Positions 13,763 to 21,335 of a stretch of 54,404 nt of DNA are shown one piece after another. Location of the stretch: positions 1 to 54,404 of the IMG/VR virus record IMGVR_UViG_3300005466_000031; one strand, written 5' to 3'. This DNA is from a virus. The notes below the pieces were generated by a model. It was given only the letters and a program-made list of their open reading frames with translations. It searched no databases and was not told the origin of the DNA. A program made the position numbers and the translations under genes. The first letter of the stretch is position 1, and every line of letters begins with the position of its first letter.

Positions 13763-14322
13763 GCGACGTGAGAACCTGGACGCTGGCCGAGATCGACCGG
13801 CGGGTCGCGGCGGCACAGGCGGCGACCGCCGGGCCTTGGCGCATTGCTGGCTACGCCGGGACAGACTCCATCGTCGCAGACGGGGAGCCACCTGCGGACG
13901 ACGGCGACGGGACCGTGATGGTCGCTGACATCTACGAAGAGGACGACCTCCACTACCTCGTCGGGCTTTCGCCAGACCGCATGGTCGCCCTCTACGAGTG
14001 GATGCGCGGGGAGGTCGGGAAGCACAAGCGGCAGGGCTGCCCCGAGTGCTCGTTCACCTACGACGGCTGCGAGTGCGGCGACGAGTGGTCGGACGACGGC
14101 TGCCCCTTCCTCGCTGGCCTTGCCTCTGCTCTCGGCTACCCGGGAAGCGGGGAGGGCGAGGACATCGTCTGCCGGGACTACCCGAACTGCGACCGCGAGC
14201 ACGCTGGCGGCGCCGGGGGCGTTCCGGTGCACCCGCCCGTCGGTTCGCGGATCAGCGGCGACGAAGCGCTCATCCCTGCCGCCCCGCCCGCCGCCCCGGT
14301 GCAGAGCGGGGGTCGGCCGTGA
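13759..14322 (+). CDS. Ea22-like early protein with Cys-rich centre
   Basis: 187 residues, ATG overlapping the upstream stop. The start (LAEIDRRVAAAQAATAGPW) is the hallmark of Ead/Ea22-type phage early proteins. The middle has a Cys cluster (QGCPECSFTYDGCECGDE, GCPFLAG) suited to zinc, and the C-terminus is Pro/Ala-rich. Function unknown. Confidence 0.6.
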   Translation: MSDVRTWTLAEIDRRVAAAQAATAGPWRIAGYAGTDSIVADGEPPADDGDGTVMVADIYEEDDLHYLVGLSPDRMVALYEWMRGEVGKHKRQGCPECSFTYDGCECGDEWSDDGCPFLAGLASALGYPGSGEGEDIVCRDYPNCDREHAGGAGGVPVHPPVGSRISGDEALIPAAPPAAPVQSGGRP

Positions 14323-14609
14323 CGGAGTGGGGAATCCGCGATGTCGCGTCTGGCGTGATCACACCCTGCGAACGCGGTGAGAGGTACGTCCGCTGGTTCT
14401 GCTCGAAGGTCTGGCCGACGGGTAAAGAGCCGGTCTTCCGTGAAGCAGGAGACTGGCGACCCGCCACCCCGGCGCAGAGTGAGTGCGTCTACCTCTACCC
14501 GTATGGCGGTGCCTGCGGGCAACCGGCCGCCGACCACTGCCACGGCGGGATCGAGTCGCACGACTTCGCCGCGCCCGCCAACCCTGAGGAGGGCCGTACC
14601 GATGGATGA
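14319..14609 (+). CDS. Hypothetical protein
   Basis: 96 residues, GTG overlapping the upstream stop. Trp, Cys and His residues are spread along it (RWFCSKVW, GGACGQPAADHCHGG), so a metal site is possible. Function unknown. Confidence 0.5.
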   Translation: MTEWGIRDVASGVITPCERGERYVRWFCSKVWPTGKEPVFREAGDWRPATPAQSECVYLYPYGGACGQPAADHCHGGIESHDFAAPANPEEGRTDG

Positions 14610-15123
14610 GGGACTCGTGAGGCGGAGGACAGCGGAGGACGACATTCCCTCGGTCCGCTGTGCGGACTTCACGGTCCATGAGCCGCACTACCACCGACCC
14701 CCGCCGCAGTACCAGACGCTTCGGTGCCGGGGGCGTTCCGAGTCCGAGCGGGACACCGGAGAGCCGAGGTCCGACTGCCCGTTCTGTGGGACCGAAGCGG
14801 ACCCGGGCGCGTTCCTCAACTGCGGCAGCGAGTGCCGCGAGGCCGGGGAGCACACGCAGGAGCCGGGGTGCTTCTACGTCGGCGCCGCGCTGGAACCGTG
14901 CTGCCCGCGCGCCCCGTACCGCTTCGCCCTGCTCGCCGCCCGTGAGGTACTGAGCAAGGCGGATGAGGTGCTGTCAGTCCGGCGTCTACGCGGCGGCGTG
15001 ACCGTGATCCGCTGGACCTCGGGCACGGCGTACATGGAGGTCGGCCTGGAGCGAGAGCCGCTGGCGCTTCTCACCGAGGACGAGCGTGCCCGACTCGACC
15101 GATTGGAGGCGTCCGATGGGTGA
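14602..15123 (+). CDS. Hypothetical protein with zinc-finger-like motif
   Basis: 173 residues, ATG. An N-terminal His/Pro segment (FTVHEPHYHRPPPQYQ), a Cys motif (DCPFCGTEADPGAFLNCG, with a further Cys shortly after) and a C-terminal helix (LLTEDERARLDRLEASDG). Function unknown. Confidence 0.55.
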   Translation: MDEGLVRRRTAEDDIPSVRCADFTVHEPHYHRPPPQYQTLRCRGRSESERDTGEPRSDCPFCGTEADPGAFLNCGSECREAGEHTQEPGCFYVGAALEPCCPRAPYRFALLAAREVLSKADEVLSVRRLRGGVTVIRWTSGTAYMEVGLEREPLALLTEDERARLDRLEASDG

Positions 15124-15373
15124 GCAGCTCGCGCGGGCGCGCACCAGGCTGGCGGCCTTGGCGAGCGACGAACCGCCGCACGTACTCGACAGCGAGACAC
15201 GCACGATGCTTCGACTTGTGCTCGCCGACACGCCGTCGCTGGATGGGGCGGCGCTGTGGCGGGAGTGTTACGACCTGCTTGACGGCCTTGTCGGCGACGA
15301 CCTGGCCAACCAAGCGGTCGAGGCGTTGTTCCGTGGCCCGCTTGCGCCCTTGCTCGGCGGCTCCGATGGGTGA
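15116..15373 (+). CDS. Small helical hypothetical protein
   Basis: 85 residues, ATG overlapping the upstream gene. Leu/Ala-rich helices (GEQLARARTRLAALASDE, ETRTMLRLVLADTP) and a C-terminus GPLAPLLGG that is partly repeated in the broken ORF just downstream. Function unknown. Confidence 0.5.
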   Translation: MGEQLARARTRLAALASDEPPHVLDSETRTMLRLVLADTPSLDGAALWRECYDLLDGLVGDDLANQAVEALFRGPLAPLLGGSDG

Positions 15374-15508
15374 CACCACGATGCCGGGCGGGACGGCGGG
15401 CTGGCGGGAACGGCTGGCGGCAATCGCGGGCGACGTGTCGTCGGTCAGTTGCTCGCGGACGACGGCCCTCTCGCTCCCCTGCTCGGTAGCCCAGGGGAGA
15501 CGGCGTGA
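15366..15508 (+). pseudogene. Frameshifted small gene, partial repeat of the upstream gene end
   Basis: An ATG at 15366 opens MGDTTMPGGTAGWRERLAA; from about 15430 the sensible sequence continues in another frame (VVGQLLADDGPLAPLL) and ends with TGA at 15506-15508. Its GPLAPLLG end copies that of the 15116 gene. A single-base change in the gacgtgtcgtcggtc stretch would rejoin the frames. It may be decay, programmed shifting or a sequencing error. Confidence 0.4.
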
Positions 15509-16462
15509 TCAGCCGGGCCTTCGCTCCACCACGGTCCGCTTGCTGCCCCGGCGCTCCGCTGTCGGACCCACCACCTGCTGGCTGACCTTCACCACCTCGT
15601 CCGGCGTGACGTGGACCACGCCGTCAACGTGGCGGATCATCGCCTTCGCCGCCTCCTCACGTCGTGCCGCGTCCAAACGAACCTGACGCCAGTGTTCAGC
15701 CTCCAACGCGGCGGCGCGCATCGTCGGGTCGGGAATCTCAAGGTCCACCGGCGCCGCGTAGTCACCCCGGCAGGCGGAGACGAAGCGGCAGAAGGATAAA
15801 CACCAACGAACCGGCATGTCGCGGGGGACCGAGTCCAGCACCCGGTGACGCGCCTCGGCCAGATTCAGCCCTTGGGCTAACAGGGGCTCAACCTCGGCCC
15901 GTACGTCCGCCTGCTCGACCCACATCGCCGCCTCGCGGGTCCAGTGGCCGACGTCCACCTCGCAGACCGCCGACTCCTCCAAGCCGCCCTCGCCGGGCAG
16001 GTACAGGACGAACGCCTGCTCCGCTCCGATCGCCGATGCGGCGATGGAGACCTGCATGGCGTGGTCCGGCGCGGCGCCGTGGTCCTGGTGCCAGCGACAC
16101 TCGTTCCGGCTGCGCGTCTTCATCTCAACCGGGATGCCGTCGAGCAGGAAGTCGGTCTCCCCGGTGATGACAAGGTCAGAGCCGGGCACCTGCCAGGCGA
16201 ACCGCCGTCCCCGCTGATCGGCGAACCCCGGATCGACCTCGGCCAGCATGTCGTTGAGCGCCCCGTGCAGTGCCGAGCCCCGCCACGCCCGGAACGTGTC
16301 GCCCTCGGAGCCTTCCGGTTCCTCCAAGAGCACCCGGGCCGCCAGACTCAGGCACCCGCCGACCCGGCTCGCGGTCAGCCCGGCCGGGCGGTCGGCGTTG
16401 CGGAGCGCATGGGCGACCCGGAAGTCGGCGGCGAGGCGGGCGGTTAGGTCGTCAGCGTTCAC
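15509..16462 (-). CDS. Fe-S PD-(D/E)XK exonuclease (RecB/Cas4-like)
   Basis: 317 residues, GTG start. The nuclease core shows GETDFLLDGIPVEMKTRSR (catalytic Asp and E-x-K). Cys37 near the N-terminus and three Cys near the C-terminus (WCLSFCRFVSACRG) match the 4Fe-4S cluster layout of Cas4/AddB-type nucleases. It probably resects double-strand ends for recombination with the annealing protein in the same operon. Last gene of the 20928-15509 unit. Confidence 0.8.
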   Translation of the reverse strand: MNADDLTARLAADFRVAHALRNADRPAGLTASRVGGCLSLAARVLLEEPEGSEGDTFRAWRGSALHGALNDMLAEVDPGFADQRGRRFAWQVPGSDLVITGETDFLLDGIPVEMKTRSRNECRWHQDHGAAPDHAMQVSIAASAIGAEQAFVLYLPGEGGLEESAVCEVDVGHWTREAAMWVEQADVRAEVEPLLAQGLNLAEARHRVLDSVPRDMPVRWCLSFCRFVSACRGDYAAPVDLEIPDPTMRAAALEAEHWRQVRLDAARREEAAKAMIRHVDGVVHVTPDEVVKVSQQVVGPTAERRGSKRTVVERRPG

Positions 16463-17147
16463 GGACTGCCGCCATGAGCCGCTCCCCGACGTGCCGGGTG
16501 TACGCCGGGGGGATCGCCTCCTTGATGTCGTCCCAGCGGGTCATCCAGCCGATGCCCATGAGCTCGCCCGCCTCGCGCACCGACGAGCAGGTCTGGCCGC
16601 CAGCCGGGATGTCGTCGGCGGGGGTGCCGTAGACGCCGAGCGGGCGCCCGAGCGTGTGGTCGCAACTCGGCTGGGGACCGAGGTCCACGTTGGACTCGAA
16701 CAGCCGGTGCCGCTTCAACGGCCGATACCGGTCCCCGCGCATGACGTGAAGACCGAACATCGTCCCGCACAGGGTCAGGTCCGCCCGCATGTCCGCTCCC
16801 GGCACGTTCTCGATGACGTACGGGCGTCCCCAGGCGCCCAGCAGCTCGCGGACCGGTCCGATCATGTCGTGGCCGTTCTCCTTCACCGATCCGCCCTGTG
16901 CGTTGCGCAGGTGCTGCAGCCGGGTGTTGGCCTGGCATGGTGGGCTGGCGTGGATGGCGGCGAACAGGGCGAGAAACGCCCGGTCGCGCAGCACGTCGAG
17001 CATGTCGGCGCGGACCAGGGTGTATGGGTACGCGCCGCGAGGGGTCAGGTCCACGCCCCACACGTCGAACCCGGCGTCCGCGTACCCACGGCTGGCAGCC
17101 CCGGCACAGCAGCCGAGGTCCAGCAGTCTCGGGCGGTCAGTGTTCAC
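16452..17147 (-). CDS. DNA cytosine-5 methyltransferase-like protein
   Basis: 231 residues, GTG start. SAM-binding motif LLDLGCCAGAASRGYADAG, catalytic PCQ loop in HASPPCQANT, and the ENV motif in PYVIENVPGA. Shorter than typical Dcm enzymes, with a reduced target-recognition region (KRHRLFESN then QPSCDHTLGRP). Likely modifies phage DNA to evade restriction. Actinophages often carry this type. Confidence 0.85.
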   Translation of the reverse strand: MNTDRPRLLDLGCCAGAASRGYADAGFDVWGVDLTPRGAYPYTLVRADMLDVLRDRAFLALFAAIHASPPCQANTRLQHLRNAQGGSVKENGHDMIGPVRELLGAWGRPYVIENVPGADMRADLTLCGTMFGLHVMRGDRYRPLKRHRLFESNVDLGPQPSCDHTLGRPLGVYGTPADDIPAGGQTCSSVREAGELMGIGWMTRWDDIKEAIPPAYTRHVGERLMAAVRER

Positions 17148-17367
17148 CGGCCGCCTCGGCCATTGTCCAGACCTCCAAGCGGTCGAGCAGCACCGCCGGT
17201 TCGACGCCGGAGTGGCGGCTCATCTGTTGCAGCAGCTCGGCCGTCAGCCCCGCCAGGTACTCGATGATCGCCAGTTGCAGGTGCCGGTCGATGTGGTGGT
17301 CCCGGCCGTCGAGGGCGGCGCGGACCAAGGCCAAGCCCTGCGAGGCGGCGTCCGCTTCGACGCTCAC
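17137..17367 (-). CDS. Small helical protein
   Basis: 76 residues, GTG overlapping the upstream stop. Helices DAASQGLALVRAALDGRD and LQLAIIEYLAGLTAELLQQM, ending acidic. May be a partner of a neighbouring enzyme. No family recognised. Confidence 0.5.
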   Translation of the reverse strand: MSVEADAASQGLALVRAALDGRDHHIDRHLQLAIIEYLAGLTAELLQQMSRHSGVEPAVLLDRLEVWTMAEAAGEH

Positions 17368-17525
17368 CGTCGCGGACCTCGGACCGTGAACGCCTGCTTG
17401 TGCCCGCAGCCGGGGCAGACGTGCTCGTATACGCCGTCCCGGTAGACCATGTGCGCGGGCGGGTTGTGCTCCGGGTTCATGCACGTCTCGTCCGGCGGCA
17501 GGTCGGCGATCTTCTTGGTCGGCAT
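17364..17525 (-). CDS. Zinc-finger microprotein
   Basis: 53 residues, ATG overlapping the HNH stop (ATGA). ETCMNPEHNPPAH and YEHVCPGCGHKQAF provide Cys/His ligands for one zinc site. Function unknown. Confidence 0.6.
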   Translation of the reverse strand: MPTKKIADLPPDETCMNPEHNPPAHMVYRDGVYEHVCPGCGHKQAFTVRGPRR

Positions 17526-17938
17526 CACGCCAACTCCTCGTAACGTCCGTCGTCGGTCAGCAGCACCCGCCGACCGTCTCCAAGCGTGACAGGCACCTGC
17601 GACGGATCGGCTCGGCGGCCCACCAGCCAGCCGTAACCAGCGCCGTCGCCCGGCCAGTTGTGGACGAAGTGATGGTGCTTGGCGCAGAGCAGGCCGAGGT
17701 TCGTCACGACGCTGCGCCCGCCGAACTGCACCGGCAGCCGGTGGTGTGCGTGGACGCGGCCCTGACAGCCGAGGCTCCGGTAGCCGAGGGTCCCGAGTTC
17801 GCAACGCCCCCCGGCGCGCCGTACCAGCGCCTCGTACACCTCCGGCACGACAGGATCGGCCGACCGCTTCGACGGCTTGCGGGACGGACGCAGGGTGGAG
17901 AAGGCGCCGGGGCGGAAGGGGCGGCGGGCGAGGGTCAC
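17525..17938 (-). CDS. HNH endonuclease
   Basis: 137 residues, GTG start. A helical start (YEALVRRAGGRCELG), then the HNH core: RVHAHHRLPVQFGG, TNLGLLCAKHHHFVH. The Cys/His pairs hold the structural zinc. Phage HNH proteins either assist packaging or act as nicking/homing nucleases; its place in a DNA-metabolism operon favours nuclease work on replicating DNA. Confidence 0.85.
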   Translation of the reverse strand: MTLARRPFRPGAFSTLRPSRKPSKRSADPVVPEVYEALVRRAGGRCELGTLGYRSLGCQGRVHAHHRLPVQFGGRSVVTNLGLLCAKHHHFVHNWPGDGAGYGWLVGRRADPSQVPVTLGDGRRVLLTDDGRYEELA

Positions 17939-18432
17939 GGGGAGGCTCCGTCGGGCCTGTAGACGACGATCCCAGCCGCCTCAGCGCGCCTGATCATGTC
18001 GTAGGTGCCGCGTGAGCGTGGCGTAGGAAAAGCCAGGCATACATCGGCCCCAGCGTCGGCCATGTCCTGATTGCGGGCGTGTCCGGCAAGCGGGCAGTAG
18101 GTCGCGCCGTCGCGGACTCGTCGGTGCTTCCCGCCGTCATCCGGGCAGAGGCGCCCGCAGGTCGGCCAGTCGGCCGGGTGCCGTTCTAACACGGGTCGGC
18201 AGTAGCACTGTCCCGGACCGTCCTCGTCATCGTCGTGGCATCGTGGCCCGTGCTCCTTGGCGACGAACGACAGGCACCACTCGTCGGCGTGATGGTCGGC
18301 GCCAGTCGGGCAGTGTCCGTGGACGAGCGTCAGACGCTCGGTGGGCCCGCACAGGGCCAGCCACCTATCGAGGTTCTCCCAGACGAGGGCTCGGTCAGCG
18401 TGGTCGCGACCGCCCGTCACGATCACCCTCAT
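17935..18432 (-). CDS. YspA-like SLOG-family protein with Cys-rich insertion
   Basis: 165 residues, ATG. The Rossmann start MRVIVTGGRD, then LVHGHCPTGADHHADEW and, near the end, GHARNQDMADAGADVCLAFP and GTYDMIRRAEAAGI are typical of the YspA (DUF2493) branch of SLOG proteins, which bind nucleotide ligands. A roughly 50-residue Cys/His-rich insertion (about 62-115: CHDDDEDGPGQCYCRP, TCGRLCPDDGGKHR) interrupts the domain and may bind zinc. SLOG domains often sense nucleotide signals in conflict systems; here the role is unknown. Confidence 0.75.
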   Translation of the reverse strand: MRVIVTGGRDHADRALVWENLDRWLALCGPTERLTLVHGHCPTGADHHADEWCLSFVAKEHGPRCHDDDEDGPGQCYCRPVLERHPADWPTCGRLCPDDGGKHRRVRDGATYCPLAGHARNQDMADAGADVCLAFPTPRSRGTYDMIRRAEAAGIVVYRPDGASP

Positions 18433-19340
18433 GGCTTCGCCGCCTTGAGTCTCGCCGCCGCGAGGGTCCGCAGCGCCACCACCTCCCCGGTCTCGTCGGC
18501 CACCTGGGCCTCACCGAGCGAGGCCAACTCCAAGCCGCGCATCAGGCCGATGACCGCCGGCTTCGTGTCGGCCGCGACCAGTTCGTCGCGGTACTCGTCG
18601 GCCGTCTTGCCGGTCGGCGCGGGCTCCCCCGCCACCCCAGGGGGTGAAGGTGGCGGGGGAGTGTCTGCGGGGGTCGGTTCGGGGTCGGGCGGGGTGGCGC
18701 CCGGGTCGTCGTCCGGCCGAGGGACGCGGGCGCGCAGTTCGGTCAGGAACGCCACCAGCATCTCCGGGGTGGCCGACGACGACTCGACGCCATGGGTCTG
18801 CACGAACTCCTGCCCGAGCACCGTCAGGTCCCAGCCGTGCGTCTGGGCGAGACTGGCGATGTCGAGGCGCAACTGCCGGACCTGCTGCTTCTCCCGGCTC
18901 ACGTCCCCGCCGGGCGCGTCGTGCTGACCTTCCGTCAGCGACTCCTTGGCCCATAGGTCGAGCCCGACGCCGAAGCGCATCGCGGCGTTGCGGATGGCGT
19001 CGCCGATCCTCTCCTTGCTGTTCTGCCCGTCGCCGACGCCGACGCGGGTGACGCCACAGACCGTCATCCTGATCCACAGGTCTCCCCCGACAACGAGCGG
19101 GCCTCCGGTGCTCGGGTCCGTCGCCATCGGCTCCCAGGTCCAGTCAGGGTCCACCGACAGCAGCCTGTCGGTGACATGGGCGTGGCCGACGAACGACAGG
19201 TGCATGGCGGGCAGGCCGTGGCGCTGCCCGCACTCGCCGCAGTTCCCCTTGGGCGAGTCCTTCTTGTACGGCTGCGGCTTCTTGCCAATCTGCTCCGGCG
19301 GGAAGGGGGCGCGGAGAGCAAGGGCCTGCTCGGGGGTCAT
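18429..19340 (-). CDS. Rad52/Sak-like single-strand annealing protein
   Basis: 303 residues, ATG at 19340. N-terminal Cys motif (NCGECGQRHGLPAMHLSFVG), then HAHVTDRLLSVDPDWTWEPM, GGDLWIRMTVCGVTRVGVGD and the highly conserved KERIGDAIRNAAMRFGVGLD, as in actinophage annealing proteins of Rad52/Sak type. The C-terminal half is Pro/Asp-rich, then helical. With the Fe-S nuclease in the same operon it would form a two-component recombination system. Confidence 0.65.
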   Translation of the reverse strand: MTPEQALALRAPFPPEQIGKKPQPYKKDSPKGNCGECGQRHGLPAMHLSFVGHAHVTDRLLSVDPDWTWEPMATDPSTGGPLVVGGDLWIRMTVCGVTRVGVGDGQNSKERIGDAIRNAAMRFGVGLDLWAKESLTEGQHDAPGGDVSREKQQVRQLRLDIASLAQTHGWDLTVLGQEFVQTHGVESSSATPEMLVAFLTELRARVPRPDDDPGATPPDPEPTPADTPPPPSPPGVAGEPAPTGKTADEYRDELVAADTKPAVIGLMRGLELASLGEAQVADETGEVVALRTLAAARLKAAKP

Positions 19341-19951
19341 GCGCTCCTCGCCTTCTTGGCCGCGTAGGCGCGGCGTGCCGACTCGCGGTTGGCCTTCCTG
19401 CGGCACGCTCGACACTCGCGCCTGCCGTCCTTGTGGACGTAGAGGTTGTCGCCGGACAGTGGATGCTCACGCGGGCAGTGCGTCCGTGACGCAGGCGAGC
19501 GGTCCACCGGGTTCGCGGCGCGGTAAGCGCGCCTCTTGCGTTCACGGATGCAGGCACGACACTCACGCCCGCCGTTGCTGGCGTTGATGCGCAGGTTGGC
19601 CCCCTCATACGCGTGTCCGCGAGGGCAGTGCGTGGCCGCCCCGAATCGGCCTCGCCGCATGTTCTCGGCGTGCGTCACGACTTCGAGGTGATTCGGATTG
19701 CAGCACGGCGGGTTCCGGCAGAGGTGGTCCACCTCACGCCCAGGGGGTATCGGTGATCCAGACATTCGCTCGACCATGACCCGATGCACGTACTGCATTC
19801 GTCCGTCGAGGTAGGCGTGCCCGTATCCGGCCGACGTGCGACCGCCTTGCCACTCCCAGCAGCCAGCCTCCGTGACGCGCACCCGCAGTCTGATCGGCGC
19901 CAGGAGCACCCCGATCTGCTCCGGGATGAGGTACGAGAGGTTGTCGGCCAT
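19337..19951 (-). CDS. HNH homing-type endonuclease with two zinc modules
   Basis: 204 residues, ATG at 19951 sharing one base with the upstream stop. N-terminal HNH domain: GCWEWQGGRTSAGYGHAY, VDHLCRNPPCCNPNHLEV, THAENMRRG. Two similar Cys modules follow (THCPRGHAYEGANLRIN with CRAC; THCPREHPLSGDNLYVH with CRAC), as in phage homing HNH proteins. It may be a selfish insertion between the annealing gene and the small zinc protein. Confidence 0.85.
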   Translation of the reverse strand: MADNLSYLIPEQIGVLLAPIRLRVRVTEAGCWEWQGGRTSAGYGHAYLDGRMQYVHRVMVERMSGSPIPPGREVDHLCRNPPCCNPNHLEVVTHAENMRRGRFGAATHCPRGHAYEGANLRINASNGGRECRACIRERKRRAYRAANPVDRSPASRTHCPREHPLSGDNLYVHKDGRRECRACRRKANRESARRAYAAKKARSA

Positions 19952-20115
19952 CAGAGTTCTCCTCGGCTGGCGGCGTACGCCTCCTGGTAGTCCGCGTCCT
20001 CGGTCTGCCGACGCTCGACGCAGCCGACGCAGCCGCCGCGCCGGTCCACGACGACGCCGCAGGCGGGGCAGAGGCCGAGGACTTCGGTCGCGTCCTCGAA
20101 GTCGTCGGGGCTCAC
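19951..20115 (-). CDS. Zinc-ribbon microprotein
   Basis: 54 residues, GTG overlapping the upstream stop (GTGA). LCPACGVVVDRRGGCVGCVE gives two Cys pairs; acidic start and end. Likely a protein-protein or nucleic-acid adaptor. Confidence 0.6.
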   Translation of the reverse strand: MSPDDFEDATEVLGLCPACGVVVDRRGGCVGCVERRQTEDADYQEAYAASRGEL

Positions 20116-20342
20116 GGCTCAGTCCGCGACGCGCGCGGCCACGTCGCGCTGTTCCCGCTTGCCGTGTCGGTCCACACGAACTGTGGCGCGGCCCTCCCCA
20201 CCGCCGTGTACATGGCCGTCACGGCGGCTTCGGCGCGAGGCCGGTCACAGGGCTCGGTAGACAAGCCCACCGCCAGCCACTCGCCGCGAAGGCGGCGGAC
20301 CTGCGCCCACTGCGCGTCGGTGAGGCTCTCGACCCTGCTCAT
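20112..20342 (-). CDS. Small hypothetical protein
   Basis: 76 residues, ATG overlapping the upstream stop (ATGA). Helical start (DAQWAQVRRLRGEWLAVGL), centre PCDRPRAEAAVTAMYTAVGR. Resembles short actinophage proteins of unknown function. Confidence 0.55.
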   Translation of the reverse strand: MSRVESLTDAQWAQVRRLRGEWLAVGLSTEPCDRPRAEAAVTAMYTAVGRAAPQFVWTDTASGNSATWPRASRTEP

Positions 20343-20518
20343 CGGCTCTCCTCGAACCACGGGTCGCACATCGGGTCGGAGCAGGTGGACTGCCGGTGGC
20401 AGCGGATGTGGCACGGCCCGGCCTCCGGGCAGTCGAGCATCTCGTCGTCCTCCACCGGGAACGAGCAGACGCCGCAGTCGAGCAGGTCCGGTGCCTCGTC
20501 GGCGGTCGGCGTGGTCAC
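20339..20518 (-). CDS. Cys-rich microprotein
   Basis: 59 residues, GTG overlapping the upstream stop. CGVCSFPVEDDEMLDC, then CHIRCHRQSTCSDPMC: eight Cys and two His, enough for a RING-like double zinc site. Acidic. Target unknown. Confidence 0.6.
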   Translation of the reverse strand: MTTPTADEAPDLLDCGVCSFPVEDDEMLDCPEAGPCHIRCHRQSTCSDPMCDPWFEESR

Positions 20519-20928
20519 GGTTCGAGCGCCTTGCGGAGCGTCGCCAGCCGACGTTCGGCGGTGAGCGCGCGCTGACGCCAGACCCGGCCGTCCTCCGCGT
20601 CCCGGGCGAGGGCGAGGAGTTCGCGAAGCGGAAGGTCCAGCAGTGCCGCCGAGGTCACGGTCGCGTCCGGGGGGTGCCTGCGGCGGCGCAGGTTGCGGAG
20701 CGACACCTCTCCTGGGTGCTCCTGGACCCGGTGCCCGAGCGTCACGGATTGCACCGTGTCGCCGACGTGGGGGCAGGAGCCGCAGCCCGCCACCGTCGAT
20801 CCGTCCGACAGGGTGACGCGGTAGACCTTGGTGGTGGTCCGCCCGATGCCTGTCGGGGCAGGCTCCCACGAGACGACGGGCTCGGGTGTCTTCCAGTCCT
20901 GCGGGGGTGCGCTCTCGTCGGTCGTCAT
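20515..20928 (-). CDS. Hypothetical protein, first gene of the DNA-metabolism operon
   Basis: 137 residues; the ATG at 20928 is six bases after the -10 box (leaderless). The N-terminal 75 residues are beta-rich (TTTKVYRVTLSDGSTVAGCG, CPHVGDTVQSVTLGHRV) with a possible Cys pair; the rest is helical and basic (RQRALTAERRLATLRKAL). May be an early regulator. No family recognised. Confidence 0.6.
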   Translation of the reverse strand: MTTDESAPPQDWKTPEPVVSWEPAPTGIGRTTTKVYRVTLSDGSTVAGCGSCPHVGDTVQSVTLGHRVQEHPGEVSLRNLRRRRHPPDATVTSAALLDLPLRELLALARDAEDGRVWRQRALTAERRLATLRKALEP

Positions 20929-20934
20929 GCTCTG

Positions 20935-20964
20935 ACCGTACCGGGACGGTGTGACAGGTGTCAA
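20935..20964 (-). promoter_or_regulatory. Leftward promoter of the DNA-metabolism operon
   Basis: -35 TTGACA at 20959-20964, 18 bases, -10 TACGGT at 20935-20940, six bases to the ATG. The shared element CGTCGGGCACCCTTGAC ends in the -35 box; a second copy (CGTCGGGCGGCCTTGAC) lies at 20984-21000. Confidence 0.75.
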
Positions 20965-20981
20965 GGGTGCCCGACGAGTCG

Positions 20982-21011
20982 TGGTCAAGGCCGCCCGACG
21001 TGCGCTACCAT
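20982..21011 (+). promoter_or_regulatory. Rightward promoter for the 21019 gene, overlapping the second element copy
   Basis: -35 TGGTCA at 20982-20987, 18 bases, -10 TACCAT at 21006-21011, seven bases to the ATG. Its spacer contains the second copy of the shared element, so one regulator could control both directions. Confidence 0.55.
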
Positions 21012-21018
21012 CGCCCGC

Positions 21019-21267
21019 ATGAGCCCGCAGGAGCGCCTCAAGCGCATCGTCACCCTCTACCGGCGGCGCCAGCGCAGCAAGGAGACGTTCAGCCGGGACG
21101 CGGAGGCGTTCGCCGAGGAGGTGCAGGCCGCGCTCGCCGACGCCGACGCGAAACTGACCTACGGCCTCATCGCCGAGGGGCTGTGCGAGGCCATGGGTGA
21201 GCGGGTGCTGTCCCGGCAGGCGCTGTGGGACCTCGTGCGTACCCGGGACCGGAGCAAGGCGTCGTAG
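21019..21267 (+). CDS. Small basic helical protein
   Basis: 82 residues, leaderless ATG. Basic start (QERLKRIVTLYRRRQRSKET), then SRDAEAFAEEVQAALADADA and a recognition-helix-like VLSRQALWDLVRTRDRSKAS. Could be a small DNA-binding protein. It diverges from the DNA-metabolism operon and converges on the late region. Confidence 0.6.
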   Translation: MSPQERLKRIVTLYRRRQRSKETFSRDAEAFAEEVQAALADADAKLTYGLIAEGLCEAMGERVLSRQALWDLVRTRDRSKAS

Positions 21268-21335
21268 GCGGGTAGTGGGTCAGTCTGATTCCACAGGCGC
21301 TGGCGGACCCTGACCCGTCGTGCAACCATCAGGCC

